Shown: positions 19,805 through 28,439 of the stretch, in pieces
Layout: the number at the start of each line of letters is the position of its first letter
How positions within the stretch are numbered: position 1 is the stretch's first letter
Assembly: GCA_038238015.1 (NCBI GenBank)
Contig: JBBRYA010000003.1
Coordinates: 1-64,000, forward strand
Reading direction: 5' to 3'
Source: DASQFQ01 sp038238015
GTDB taxonomy: Bacteria > Actinomycetota > Thermoleophilia > Solirubrobacterales > Solirubrobacteraceae
DNA length: 64,000 nucleotides
Notes under the pieces: model-generated
Told to the model about the DNA's origin: nothing
The model's database searches: none
Seen by the model: only the letters and a program-made list of their open reading frames with translations
Translations under genes and position numbers: made by a program

Positions 19805-21364
19805 GTGAGAGCAACTGTGGCCAAAACGCCGATCCAGACCGAACATCCCACACCGCCGGCCCGGCCCCCTCTCGGGCAGGTTCCCCTGCCCACGCCGCTG
19901 CTGGGCACCAACGGGGCGGTCGACGTCCGGCGCAAGCGCCCGCCCGGCCTGTCGTTCCTCCTGCGCGCCGAGACGCTGCGCCAGGTGCTGCGGGTGCTCA
20001 GCCTGCTGGCGCTGGACTTCGCGGGCCTATTCGCCGCACTCTGGACCGCGCTCATGCTCAAGGCGGTCCTGCTCGCCGACACCTGGGCGTGGAGCACGTC
20101 CTTCCAGGAGGCCAAGAACACCGTGGCCTTCGCCTACCTGGTGACCGCGCTGCTGTTCGCCCGCTCGAGCCTCTACGCCGAGCGCGCCCAGCGGCCCGGC
20201 CTGCCGAAGATCGTCAGCTCGCTCTTCCAGGTCACGGTCGTCGCGCTGATCTTCGCCGTGGTCAACGGCGAGCACTACTCCAGCTACTACATCTTCTACG
20301 GGACGCTGGTGTTCGCGGTCGTCTACGTCGGCTCGATCCGCTGGGCCTACGAGAAGATCACCGGAATGCTGCTGCGCGCCGCCGGCTACCAGCGCCGCGC
20401 GGTGCTGGTCGGCTCCGGCCGGCACATCGAGGACGTCGCGCACGCGCTCACCGACGAGGTGCACGCGCCGGTTGAGATGGTCGGCTTCATCTCGCTGACC
20501 CCGCGCCCGGACAACGGCCTGCGCTCGCTCGGGCTGATCGGCGACCTCCCGCAGGTGCTCGATCGCCACCGCGTGCAGGAGGTCATCATCGCCGACCCGG
20601 ACTTCCCGCAGGAGCAGGCGGTCGAGCTCGTGGACCAGTGCCATCAGCGCGGCGTATCGGTGCGCATCGCGCCCTCGACGATGGAGATCCTCGTGCACCG
20701 CGCGGAGTTCGTGCCCGGCACCTCGGTCCCGCTCTTCGAGCTTCGCCCGCCGGTCTTCGACGGCTTCGACTACGTGATCAAGCGCTCGTTCGACTTCGTC
20801 GGGTCGGTGCTGCTGATCCTGCTGCTGAGCCCCCTGCTGCTCGTCATCGCGGCCTCGGTCTTCCTCTCCTCCCGCGGGCCGGTGCTCTACCGGTCGATGC
20901 GCCCCGGCGTCGGCGGCGAGCTTTTCGCCTGCTTCAAGTTCCGCACGATGCGCTCTGACGCCGACCAGCTGCAGGCCGACATCGAGTCGCTCAACGAGGC
21001 CTCGGGGCCGCTGTTCAAGATCCGCCACGACCCGCGCATGACCCCCGTCGGGCGCTTCCTGCGGCGCTACTCGCTCGACGAGCTGCCCCAGCTGCTCAAC
21101 GTCGTCTTCGGCCAGATGTCGCTGGTCGGCCCGCGGCCGCTGCCCCAGCGCGACTATGACCAGCTCGAGGACTGGCACAAGAAGCGCTATCTCGTGCTGC
21201 CGGGGATCACCGGCCTGTGGCAGGTCTCGGGGCGCTCGGAGCTTGACTTCGACGACCTCGTGCGCCTGGACTTCCTCTACCTCGAGCGCTGGTCGGTCAG
21301 CCTCGACCTGACCATCCTGGTCAAGACCGTTCCGGCCGTGCTGTCGCGGCGCGGCGCGTTCTAG
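19805..21364 (+). CDS. Polyprenyl glycosylphosphotransferase initiating exopolysaccharide synthesis
   Basis: A 519-residue membrane enzyme that transfers a sugar-phosphate from a nucleotide sugar to undecaprenyl phosphate, starting glycan assembly. It has four N-terminal transmembrane helices (about 60-190), a Rossmann-like CoA_binding_3 domain (RRAVLVGSGRHIEDVAHAL), and a C-terminal bacterial sugar transferase domain with YVIKRSFDFVGSVLLILLL, FRTMRSDADQ, RRYSLDELPQLLNVV and SLVGPRPLPQRDY. The GTG start at 19805 or another at 19817 is possible. A second, shorter enzyme of this kind is at 39184-39990, so two initiating steps or sugars are likely. Confidence 0.92.
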   Translation: MRATVAKTPIQTEHPTPPARPPLGQVPLPTPLLGTNGAVDVRRKRPPGLSFLLRAETLRQVLRVLSLLALDFAGLFAALWTALMLKAVLLADTWAWSTSFQEAKNTVAFAYLVTALLFARSSLYAERAQRPGLPKIVSSLFQVTVVALIFAVVNGEHYSSYYIFYGTLVFAVVYVGSIRWAYEKITGMLLRAAGYQRRAVLVGSGRHIEDVAHALTDEVHAPVEMVGFISLTPRPDNGLRSLGLIGDLPQVLDRHRVQEVIIADPDFPQEQAVELVDQCHQRGVSVRIAPSTMEILVHRAEFVPGTSVPLFELRPPVFDGFDYVIKRSFDFVGSVLLILLLSPLLLVIAASVFLSSRGPVLYRSMRPGVGGELFACFKFRTMRSDADQLQADIESLNEASGPLFKIRHDPRMTPVGRFLRRYSLDELPQLLNVVFGQMSLVGPRPLPQRDYDQLEDWHKKRYLVLPGITGLWQVSGRSELDFDDLVRLDFLYLERWSVSLDLTILVKTVPAVLSRRGAF

Positions 21365-21375
21365 CCCTGAGGCGT

Positions 21376-21381
21376 TAGCCT
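21376..21381 (+). promoter_or_regulatory. -10 box of the 56-residue protein gene
   Basis: TAGCCT, 7-nt spacer to the ATG. Confidence 0.55.
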
Positions 21382-21388
21382 TCGGCGC

Positions 21389-21559
21389 ATGCTCATCCTC
21401 GCGCTCAGCGACGCGGCGAAGACCACGATCTCCGCGGTGATCATCTGGTTCGTCGCCTTCCCGGCCCTGATCGGGATCCTGATCGCCGTCTCGGCGTTCC
21501 GCGCCCACGGCGAGAAGATGGAGGACGAGGAGTACTTCCGGCAGCACCGCCGCCGCTAG
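21389..21559 (+). CDS. Small single-pass membrane protein (56 residues)
   Basis: A short frame that would be missed by size filters. It encodes MLILALSDAAKTTISAV then a hydrophobic helix IIWFVAFPALIGILIAVSAF and a charged tail HGEKMEDEEYFRQHRRR. A TAGCCT box (21376-21381) with a 7-nt spacer precedes the ATG, the same arrangement as selA, selB and others, which supports it as a real gene. Function is unknown; the topology would place the charged tail in the cytoplasm. It may be an accessory to the upstream glycosylphosphotransferase. Confidence 0.72.
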   Translation: MLILALSDAAKTTISAVIIWFVAFPALIGILIAVSAFRAHGEKMEDEEYFRQHRRR

Positions 21560-21566
21560 GCCTGAG

Positions 21567-22526
21567 TCACCGGGCCTGCAGCGCGCGCTCGTAGACCGCC
21601 CACGTGGCGGTCGCGGCCTCGCCCCACGTCCACGGCGGGGGGTCGGGCGCGGGCCGCGTAGCCCGCGCGGCCGCGTGCACGAGCGCGGCCATGTCACCCG
21701 ACGCCACGTAGGTCGCGCGGTCGCCGACCACCTCGCGAAGGGCCGGAAGGTCACAGGCGACCACCGGAGTCCCGCACGCGAGCGCCTCGACGGCCGGCAG
21801 GCCGAAGCCCTCGTCGGCGGACGGGACGACCAGCGCGCGAGCGCCGCTGTAGATGGCGGCGAGGTCGTCGTCGCCGACCATCCCGGTGAGCGTCACGTCG
21901 TGCAGCTCGCGCGCCCACTGCCCCGCGTCCCCGACCAGGACGAGCGGCAGCTCGCGCGGCACCTCGGCCAGCGGGGCGACCCGCTTGGTCGGCTCGGGAT
22001 GGCGCAGCGCGCCGACCCACAGGAGGTAGTCCTCGGGCAGCCCGTAGCGCTTGCGGACCGCGGCGGTCTCCGTCTCCGGGCGCGGCGTGAAGGCGGGAGC
22101 GGGCGCCTCGGCGATGACGTGCACGTGCTCGGGGTCGCAGCCGAGCAGCTCGATCGCGTCGGCCCCCACCACGTCGGTCGGCACGATCAGCTCCGCTGCG
22201 CGCTCGACCGCCAGCCAGCGCATCCGCGCCCGCAGGCCCGCGCGCAGGACCTGGCCGGGGCGCTTGAGCGCCACGAGGTCGTGGAGCGTGATGACCATCG
22301 GCAGGCGCGGGCGCAGCAGCGCGCCGTTGAGCCACGGCGAGTGAAACAGGCTGTCGCCGCGCTGGGGCTCGCGGCCCTCGAGCACTTCGGCGCCCCGGCG
22401 CGCGGCCTCCTCGCGCAGGGCGTCGAGCAGGCAGCGCGCGTAGCGGCCGATCCCGTCGGGCTCGGCCGCCGGGCGAGAGTCGTAGCGCACGCGCAGCCCC
22501 CCGTCGCCTGGCCCGCGGTTCGGCAC
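21567..22526 (-). CDS. Glycosyltransferase family 4 protein
   Basis: A 319-residue GT-B fold glycosyltransferase. The N-terminal half has RPAAEPDGIGRYARCLLDAL and VITLHDLVALKRPGQV; the C-terminal nucleotide-sugar domain has LVLVGDAGQWAREL, the SADEGFGLPAVEALACGTPV E-x7-E region and ACDLPALREVVGDRA. The GTG start is preceded by a TATGGT box with a 6-nt spacer. It is divergent from the methyltransferase at 22571 with only 44 bp between starts. Donor and acceptor are unknown. Confidence 0.88.
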   Translation of the reverse strand: MPNRGPGDGGLRVRYDSRPAAEPDGIGRYARCLLDALREEAARRGAEVLEGREPQRGDSLFHSPWLNGALLRPRLPMVITLHDLVALKRPGQVLRAGLRARMRWLAVERAAELIVPTDVVGADAIELLGCDPEHVHVIAEAPAPAFTPRPETETAAVRKRYGLPEDYLLWVGALRHPEPTKRVAPLAEVPRELPLVLVGDAGQWARELHDVTLTGMVGDDDLAAIYSGARALVVPSADEGFGLPAVEALACGTPVVACDLPALREVVGDRATYVASGDMAALVHAAARATRPAPDPPPWTWGEAATATWAVYERALQAR

Positions 22527-22532
22527 CGACGG

Positions 22533-22538
22533 ACCATA
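22533..22538 (-). promoter_or_regulatory. -10 box of the GT4 gene at 21567-22526
   Basis: TATGGT, 6-nt spacer to the GTG. Confidence 0.5.
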
Positions 22539-22557
22539 CCCCTCGCCCGGCGCGCAC

Positions 22558-22563
22558 TAGCCT
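22558..22563 (+). promoter_or_regulatory. -10 box of the methyltransferase at 22571
   Basis: TAGCCT, 7-nt spacer to the GTG. Confidence 0.55.
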
Positions 22564-22570
22564 CGCGCGT

Positions 22571-23188
22571 GTGAAGGACTACTACGAGGACGTCTGGGCG
22601 CAGCTCCCCGAGGATCCCGAGCCGTGGGCGTTCGCGCGCCGCCGCGCGCTCCTGCTCGGCGAGGCGCGGCCGGGCGAGCGGGTGCTCGACCTCGGCTGCG
22701 GGGCCGGGCGCTTCCTCGCAGCACTGCGCGACGCCGGCGCGGACCCGGTGGGCGTCGAGCTCGCCGAGGGTGCGCTCGAGCGGGCCCGGCGCAACGTCCC
22801 GGGCGCCGACCTGCGCCCGCTCGGCCCGGGCGGCGAGCTGCCGCTCGAGGACGCCTCCGTCGATCTCGTGTGGTCCTCGGAGGTGCTCGAGCACGTGCCC
22901 GACACCGCGCGCACGCTGTCTGAGGCCCGCCGCGTGCTGCGCACCGGAGGGCGCCTGCTGGTGACCACGCCGGCGCACGGGCCGCTGCGGCGGACGCTGA
23001 TCGCGCTCGCGCGCTTCGACTCCCACTTCGACCCGCTCGGCCAGCACGTCCGCTTCTACTCGCGCGCCTCGCTGGAGCGTGTGCTGGGTGCGTTCGCCTT
23101 CGAGCCGGTGCAGGTCAGCGCCGAGGGCGGGCCGCCGGGCCTGCGGGCGATGCTGGTGGCGCGAGCGGTGAAGGCGAAGCTGGTCTAG
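22571..23188 (+). CDS. Class I SAM-dependent methyltransferase
   Basis: A 205-residue Rossmann methyltransferase. Motif I is GERVLDLGCGAGRFLAAL, the acidic SAM-ribose contact is in VGVELAEGALERA, and the later motifs are DASVDLVWSSEVLEHV and EARRVLRTGGRLLVTTP. A histidine-rich stretch DSHFDPLGQHVRFYS is typical of Methyltransf_11-type proteins in glycan clusters. The GTG start has TAGCCT with a 7-nt spacer. The stop codon overlaps that of the convergent O-antigen-ligase gene by 3 bases. It may methylate a sugar or a lipid-linked intermediate. Confidence 0.87.
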   Translation: MKDYYEDVWAQLPEDPEPWAFARRRALLLGEARPGERVLDLGCGAGRFLAALRDAGADPVGVELAEGALERARRNVPGADLRPLGPGGELPLEDASVDLVWSSEVLEHVPDTARTLSEARRVLRTGGRLLVTTPAHGPLRRTLIALARFDSHFDPLGQHVRFYSRASLERVLGAFAFEPVQVSAEGGPPGLRAMLVARAVKAKLV

Positions 23189-25281
23189 CGCTGTTGCAGT
23201 GCCCGCGAGGCCTCGAGGAAGTCAGAGCTCGACTGCGCCGGCTGCGGGTCCAGGAAGTAGGTCGCGCGGAACGCCGCGACCGCGCCCTCGGGATTGTTGA
23301 GCGAGCTGAGCCGGTAGCGCCCGAGCCGTCGCCACGCCTCGGCGTTGGCGGGCTGGAGCTTGACGGCCTGCTCGAGCGCGTGCAGCGCGCCCTGCTTGTC
23401 GCCCTTCGCGTCATCGATGAAAGCCAGCTGCCACAGCGGGTCGACCGACAGCGGGTTGCGCTTCGCGGCCGTTCGCGAGATCGAGGCGGCCGCGTCGTAG
23501 GCGCCGATCTGCGCGCGGTCGATCGCCGCGTCCTCGGCGTGGGCCGAGCGCACGGGTTGCAGGGCCATCCACGAGCCGACGAGCGCGACGGCGAGGACGG
23601 CCAGCGCGCCCGCGGCTCCGGTACGCGGCGGGCGCCACGCGCGCAGGCGCTCGCGCCAGGGACCGCGCGCAGGCGGCGCCACGACGACCGCGGCCTCGGT
23701 CCGCGCGCGCAGCGGCCCGCGGCCGGCGACCCAGGCCGCGCACAGCAGCGCGACCGCGGCGTTGCCCGGCACGAACCAGGTCCAGTCGATCAGCGAGTGG
23801 ACCGTGAACACGAGCACGACCGTGGCCATCGTGAGCATGCCGACCCGCTCGGCGTCGAAGGCCAGCCCGCGGTCGCGGCGGCGCAGCCCGAGCGTGCGGG
23901 CGGCCGCGACCAGCCACGCCAGCGCCGCCAGCAGCGACAGGCCGAGGCCCACGAGCCCGAGGTCCGACAGCGTCTGCACGACGTACCCGTGGGCGTGGCG
24001 CACCGACTGGGTGCTGTAGCGGTAGCGCGTCCGCGCGGTGCCGAACGCGCCCGCCCCGGCGCCGATCCACTTCGAGTGGCGATAGACGGCGAGCGCCTCG
24101 CGCCAGTAGGCGGCGCGGACCGAGGAGGTGGCCGTGAGGCGGTCGGGCGTGTTGGTCGGCGTCGCCGCCTTGGGATCGGTGAGCCGGTGCCAGCTCGTTG
24201 AGACCTGGCCGCTCAGCCCGCCCGGAGCAGTCGCTATCGCCACTACGACGACCACGGGGATGATCGCGAGTGCGCCGAGGATGCCGCGCCCGGCGAGGCG
24301 CCGCAGGCGCGCGCTCGGCGCACGCCTCGCGGCGAGGAAGTTGACCGCCAGCCCGGCCGTGACCAGCAGCGCGGCCATCAGCAGCAACAGCGCTCCCAGC
24401 TCGTGACCGGCGTCGCCGCGCGCGCTCAGCGGCACACGGTCCAGGGTCAGCGCGTCGCGCCGGAACGCCCATGCGACCACGGGCGCCGCGCCCACCAGCG
24501 AGCCGACCAGCGCCGTTGCCCCGCGTAGCCGCAGCGGCACGACCGCGAACCAGAAGGCGAGGCCCACCAGCAGCGCCAGCAGCGCGCCGCGCGAGTAGGA
24601 GAGCATCATGCAGACCGCCAGCAGCCCGAGGCCCGGCCAGGCGAGCGCGTTGACCGCCGCGTCGCCGGAGCGGCGGGCGGCGAGCCACAGCAGTGGCGGC
24701 ACCCCGAGCGCCGCCATCAGGCCGACGGCGTTCCAGTAGCCGAAGGGCTCGCGCAGGCGCGCGTAGGTCTCGCCGGGGGCGAGCGCGGCGGGGAAGACCT
24801 TGGTCGCCAGCGCCCAGGCACAGACCAGCAAGCAGGCGAGGCCCACGCCGTGCAGCACCGCCGCCCAGCGCTCGGGAGCCAGGCGGACGAGCGCGAGCGC
24901 CCCCGCGAACGCGGCGAGGTAGGCGAGCGTCCGGTTGGCCTCCAGCCACGAGTCCGACGGGGCGAGCGACCAGACGATCGAGAGCGCGGTGAACACCGCG
25001 AGCCCCGCGAGCGCCAGCAGCGTCATCGCGCCGGGGATCTCGCCCCGCACGCGGTCGGTGAGCAGTACCGCCGCGGTCAGGCCCGCGCCGAGCAGCAGCA
25101 GGCCGATCTCCGTCCAGGTCGTGCGCTCGAGCCGCAGCCCGCCGTCGGCCACGAAGGCCACCGCCGCGAGCGTGAGCCCGACGGCAATCGTCAGGCCCGC
25201 GTCAGCGCGCACCCGGTCGAAGGGCAGCGGGCGCGCCTGGGCGCGCCGGGCGGCGCTAAGCGGCGCGGCGAGCGAGGACAC
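23185..25281 (-). CDS. O-antigen ligase-like membrane protein with C-terminal TPR region
   Basis: A 698-residue polytopic protein (about 12 transmembrane helices) of the Wzy/WaaL superfamily, which polymerises or ligates lipid-linked glycans at the outer face of the membrane. The large outer loop carries YRYSTQSVRHAHGYVVQTL, close to the WaaL/Wzy pattern H-a-H-n; a ~120-residue TPR-like tail (DAAASISRTAAKRNPLSVDP, HALEQAVKLQPANAEAWRRL) follows the last helix. GTG start at 25281 lies within the end of the preceding gene (26-bp overlap). It closes a coupled four-gene run on the minus strand. Confidence 0.85.
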   Translation of the reverse strand: MSSLAAPLSAARRAQARPLPFDRVRADAGLTIAVGLTLAAVAFVADGGLRLERTTWTEIGLLLLGAGLTAAVLLTDRVRGEIPGAMTLLALAGLAVFTALSIVWSLAPSDSWLEANRTLAYLAAFAGALALVRLAPERWAAVLHGVGLACLLVCAWALATKVFPAALAPGETYARLREPFGYWNAVGLMAALGVPPLLWLAARRSGDAAVNALAWPGLGLLAVCMMLSYSRGALLALLVGLAFWFAVVPLRLRGATALVGSLVGAAPVVAWAFRRDALTLDRVPLSARGDAGHELGALLLLMAALLVTAGLAVNFLAARRAPSARLRRLAGRGILGALAIIPVVVVVAIATAPGGLSGQVSTSWHRLTDPKAATPTNTPDRLTATSSVRAAYWREALAVYRHSKWIGAGAGAFGTARTRYRYSTQSVRHAHGYVVQTLSDLGLVGLGLSLLAALAWLVAAARTLGLRRRDRGLAFDAERVGMLTMATVVLVFTVHSLIDWTWFVPGNAAVALLCAAWVAGRGPLRARTEAAVVVAPPARGPWRERLRAWRPPRTGAAGALAVLAVALVGSWMALQPVRSAHAEDAAIDRAQIGAYDAAASISRTAAKRNPLSVDPLWQLAFIDDAKGDKQGALHALEQAVKLQPANAEAWRRLGRYRLSSLNNPEGAVAAFRATYFLDPQPAQSSSDFLEASRALQQR

Positions 25282-25843
25282 GTCGGCGCACCATCGGGGC
25301 TCCGGCCGCCGCGGCGCACAGGGCGACCAGCACGAGCACGATCAGCACGGTGGTCGGCAGCCCGTTGCGCGCGGCGCTCGCCGCGAAGCCCGACGCGCCG
25401 GGCACGATGCGCTCGTTGCCGAGGGAGATCGCGCCCCCACCCTTGCGCGCCTTGGCGAGCGCCTTCTCCTCGGCCTTGCCGGCCGGGTAGAGCACCGGGC
25501 CGCTGCCGGTGGAGACGCCGCCGGGCGCGTTCGCCGCGCCACCACCACCACCACCGCCGCCGCTCACGCCGCCACCGCCTGCGAGCCCGCCGCCGCCAGA
25601 TCCGCCGGAGCGGCCGGAGAGAGACGCGCGTGCGAGCACGTCGCGGCAGTCGGAGTACTCGTCGACGTCGGTCGGGATGTTCTTTCGCGCGTCTTGCAGC
25701 TGGCCGGGCGTGTAGCGCCCGGTGATCGCGCCCGACTGGCACTCGCGCAGGATGTTCTCGCGCGTCCCGGCGCTGGCCGTCGGCGCGGCCAGCAGCAGGA
25801 TCAGCGCGCTGAGGCTCAGCAGCCGAACCATGTGCGCGTTCAC
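25256..25843 (-). CDS. Gly-rich cell-surface protein with signal peptide and C-terminal anchor
   Basis: A 195-residue protein with signal peptide MVRLLSLSALILLLAAPTAS, a small domain with two Cys (ILRECQSGAITGRY, EYSDCRDVLARASL), a Gly/Ser-rich stretch, and a C-terminal transmembrane helix TTVLIVLVLVALCAAAAG with a basic end. The GTG at 25843 overlaps the previous stop as GTGA, indicating coupling; the ATG at 25831 is an alternative. It directly precedes the O-antigen ligase-like gene. A protein of the same layout lies beside the second ligase-like gene (38576-39166). Confidence 0.75.
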   Translation of the reverse strand: MNAHMVRLLSLSALILLLAAPTASAGTRENILRECQSGAITGRYTPGQLQDARKNIPTDVDEYSDCRDVLARASLSGRSGGSGGGGLAGGGGVSGGGGGGGGAANAPGGVSTGSGPVLYPAGKAEEKALAKARKGGGAISLGNERIVPGASGFAASAARNGLPTTVLIVLVLVALCAAAAGAPMVRRRVLARRAA

Positions 25844-26931
25844 GCTAGCAACCGGTCGCCGGGCTGCTGGGAGGATCCGACCGCCGCAAGCGCGCGCGAG
25901 AAGCCGGCCGCCCAGGCCGCGTGGGAGAAGGGCCGGACGGCTTCGCGAGCGGCGGCGCCGAGGCGCTCGCGGAGCTCGCGGTCGCCCTCCAGGCGCACCA
26001 GCGCGGCGGCCAGCGCCCCGGCGTCGCCCGCGGGCACGACGAGGCCGGTCTCCTCATGACGGACGAGCCCGCCGGCGACGGCGCCGACGGCATCGGTGGC
26101 GATCACGGGCACTCCCTGGTCGAAGGCTTCGTTGACGACGAGCCCCCACGGCTCCAGGAAGTCGCGCGTGGGGACCGACGGTAGGACGACAACGTCGCTG
26201 CCCGCGTAGAAGTTGCGCACTTCTCCGGCGCTGCGGGGCCCTTCGGCCAGCACCGCGCTGGTGGCGACGGCCCGGGCTCGGATCGGACCGTCGCCGACCA
26301 GTGCCAGCGCGGCGGTTGGTGCTGAGAGGCCCGAAAGACTCCAGGCTTCAAGTAGCACCTTGATTCCCTTCTCCCCGGTTAATCGGCCGACAAACATCGC
26401 CTGAAACGGCGCGCGGCGCAGCGGCGTCGCCGGAGCCGACCAGAACGCGTCGTCGACCGACTGCGGGGCCTCGACCACCGTCTGGTGCGCGCCCTTGGCC
26501 CGCACGTAGCCGGACACGTGGCTCCCGTAGGTGACGATCGCGTCCGCGCGGCGGTAGAGGTGGCGCAGCGGCAGGTAGGAGAGCGCGTGCGCCGGCGTGC
26601 GCGGATGCGCCCAGATCGTCGCCCACAGCACGAACGGCACGCCGGCGCGGCGGGCGCCCAGGTAGGCGGCGGGCAGCGCGACGCGGCCCGAGAGCCCGGC
26701 GACGACCGCACGGAAGCGCCCCGACGCGGCCAGGCGGGCGATCGCCCGCTGGTCGGGCTGCAGCACCGGGAAGCCGGCCGGCTCGCCGCCACTCCCACCA
26801 CCGTGGCGCAGCTCGCCGCCCACGAGCGCGAAGACCACGTTCTCGTGCTCGTGCAGCGCCCGGAACGCGCCGGCGCGCGCCGGCGGGGCGTGGTTGGTCA
26901 CGAACAGGACCGGCCGCGGGTCCGCGCTCAC
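25840..26931 (-). CDS. Glycosyltransferase family 4 protein
   Basis: A 363-residue GT-B glycosyltransferase. The C-terminal domain is typical: FQAMFVGRLTGEKGIKVLLE, LALVGDGPIRARAV, the donor-binding LEPWGLVVNEAFDQGVPVIA and HEETGLVVPAGDAGAL. The N-terminal domain is unusual for this cluster in having an aromatic acceptor region FVLWATIWAHPRTPAHAL. The GTG start overlaps the upstream stop as GTGA, and its own stop overlaps the next start, so it is part of a coupled operon running from 28097 to 23185. Confidence 0.88.
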   Translation of the reverse strand: MSADPRPVLFVTNHAPPARAGAFRALHEHENVVFALVGGELRHGGGSGGEPAGFPVLQPDQRAIARLAASGRFRAVVAGLSGRVALPAAYLGARRAGVPFVLWATIWAHPRTPAHALSYLPLRHLYRRADAIVTYGSHVSGYVRAKGAHQTVVEAPQSVDDAFWSAPATPLRRAPFQAMFVGRLTGEKGIKVLLEAWSLSGLSAPTAALALVGDGPIRARAVATSAVLAEGPRSAGEVRNFYAGSDVVVLPSVPTRDFLEPWGLVVNEAFDQGVPVIATDAVGAVAGGLVRHEETGLVVPAGDAGALAAALVRLEGDRELRERLGAAAREAVRPFSHAAWAAGFSRALAAVGSSQQPGDRLLA

Positions 26932-28097
26932 CGCAGCGCCTCCTCGTACGCGGCGACGGTCGCGGCGCCGCAGGCCTCCCAGGTGAAGGACGCCTGCACG
27001 GTGGCCCGAGCGGCGGCGCCGAGCTCGCGCCGCCAGGCGGGCTCCTCGACCAGGCCGCGCAGCTCGGCCGCGAGCGCCTCGGGGTCGCCGGGCGCCACGA
27101 GGCGCATCCCGCCGCCGGTCGCCGCGATCTCCTCCGGCCCCGGCTCCCCGCGGCTGCCGACCGCCGGGAGGCCGGCGGCCATCGCCTCGACGTAGGCCAC
27201 CCCGAAGGCCTCGTCGATGCTCGGCAGCACGAACACCTCGCCCTCACGCGTCGCCGCCAGCGCCTCGGCGTGGGGGAGCTGCCCGAGGAAGCGCACCTGG
27301 TGCTCGAGCCCCAGCTCACGCGCCTGGCGCTCGAGCGCCGGGCGCTCCGGGCCGTCGCCGACCACGGTCCAGACCAGCCCGGGGTGCGAGTCGCGCAGCA
27401 GCCACAGCGCGCGCAGCACGTCCGCATGGCGCTTGCGCGCGACCAGGTGCGCGAGCGTGGTCAGCGCTGGTCCGGCGCCATCGTGCGCGGTGCGCGCGGG
27501 GACGTCGGTCCCGAGGTGCACGACCCGCGTCGCCCGGGCGCCCAGCTGCACGCAGCGGCGCTCGATCGCGCGCGAGTTGGCGAGCACCAGCCGCGCCGCG
27601 CCGAGCCCGGCGGCGACGGCGCGCCGCCCGGCCGGCGAGGCGGACGCGAGCGAGAGCACGTCGCCGCCGTGCACCGAGACCACCAGCGGGCGCCCGATCC
27701 GCGCCCGCCGCACCGCGTCCCCCGCCGGCGCGGCGTAGTGGGCATGGACGAGGTCGAACGGGAACTCACGCGCCAGCCGGCGCAGCGCGAGCGCCAGCGA
27801 CGGCGCCGCCCACGCGCCCCAGGAGGCGTAGCTGCGCGGCCGCGGTGGGGCGAGGAACGGGACGTAGCGGACGCGGATCCCGTCGAGCTCGGCGCTCAGC
27901 GGCTGGCGCAGCGGAGCCAGCAGCGCCCGCGGCGAGCGGCTGCGCAGCGCCGCCCGCGGCGGGATCGGCCGGTGCAGCACGAGCACCTCCACCTCGGCGC
28001 CCGCGTCACGCGCGGCGAGCGCCTGGCGGTGCGCCCACACACCGAAGACCGGGTCCTCGGCCCGCGGGTAGTACTCCGCGACGACGGCGACGCGCAT
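26928..28097 (-). CDS. Glycosyltransferase family 4 protein
   Basis: A 389-residue GT-B enzyme, first gene of the coupled run to 23185. The N-terminal domain has VAEYYPRAEDPVFGVWAHRQ and the acceptor loop FDLVHAHYAAPAGDAVR; the C-terminal domain has LTTLAHLVARKRHADVLRAL, WTVVGDGPERPALE and the donor site LPSIDEAFGVAYVEAMAAGL. The closest known group is the EpsF/WcaL-like retaining mannosyl/glucosyl transferases, but specificity cannot be read. The MazF-like toxin gene ends only 7 bp upstream, so read-through from that promoter is possible. Confidence 0.88.
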   Translation of the reverse strand: MRVAVVAEYYPRAEDPVFGVWAHRQALAARDAGAEVEVLVLHRPIPPRAALRSRSPRALLAPLRQPLSAELDGIRVRYVPFLAPPRPRSYASWGAWAAPSLALALRRLAREFPFDLVHAHYAAPAGDAVRRARIGRPLVVSVHGGDVLSLASASPAGRRAVAAGLGAARLVLANSRAIERRCVQLGARATRVVHLGTDVPARTAHDGAGPALTTLAHLVARKRHADVLRALWLLRDSHPGLVWTVVGDGPERPALERQARELGLEHQVRFLGQLPHAEALAATREGEVFVLPSIDEAFGVAYVEAMAAGLPAVGSRGEPGPEEIAATGGGMRLVAPGDPEALAAELRGLVEEPAWRRELGAAARATVQASFTWEACGAATVAAYEEALR

Positions 28098-28104
28098 CAG
28101 CCGG

Positions 28105-28431
28105 TCACGAGAGCGACAGCGTGTAGCGGAGGGCGCTGTTCACCTCGACCAGCCGCTGTGGCGGGATCGTCCCCAGGTGCTGCACGAGCGCGCTGCGGTC
28201 AGGGAGCGTGAAGAGGTCGTGGCAGATCACCCAGGAGGAATGCGGCAACTCTTCGAGATCTCCTGGCCGTAGGGCGACCGCGGTCGGTATCGATCGCTCT
28301 CGGTCGACGCTCGTGATCCGAGCGACGACCGGTCGCAGACTCAGCGTCACAACCCGCCGGGAGACAACGAGAGCGGGCTTCAGACCGACTCCGGGCAGGC
28401 GAGCCAGCCACGCATCCCCGCGCTCATACAT
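28105..28431 (-). CDS. mazF: MazF/PemK-type mRNA interferase toxin
   Basis: A 108-residue toxin-like protein of the CcdB/MazF fold. Family marks: an N-terminal GDAWLARLPGVGLKPALVVS strand pair, the conserved Arg-rich SRRVVTLSLRPVVARITSVD, SWVICHDLFTLPDRSAL and the final LVEVNSALRYTLSLS helix. These endoribonucleases cleave single-stranded RNA at short sequences when freed from the antitoxin. The antitoxin gene lies 8 bp upstream on the same strand. Confidence 0.78.
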   Translation of the reverse strand: MYERGDAWLARLPGVGLKPALVVSRRVVTLSLRPVVARITSVDRERSIPTAVALRPGDLEELPHSSWVICHDLFTLPDRSALVQHLGTIPPQRLVEVNSALRYTLSLS

Positions 28432-28439
28432 GTCCGCGC

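Noticed and set aside
18105..19853. Long minus-strand open frame across the intein and C-extein
   Set aside because: Antisense to the well-supported intein-containing gene, without family resemblance.
25540..25620. CCACCACCACC/GCCGCC tract as a DNA repeat array
   Set aside because: It is low-complexity coding sequence for the Gly-rich stretch of the protein at 25256-25843.
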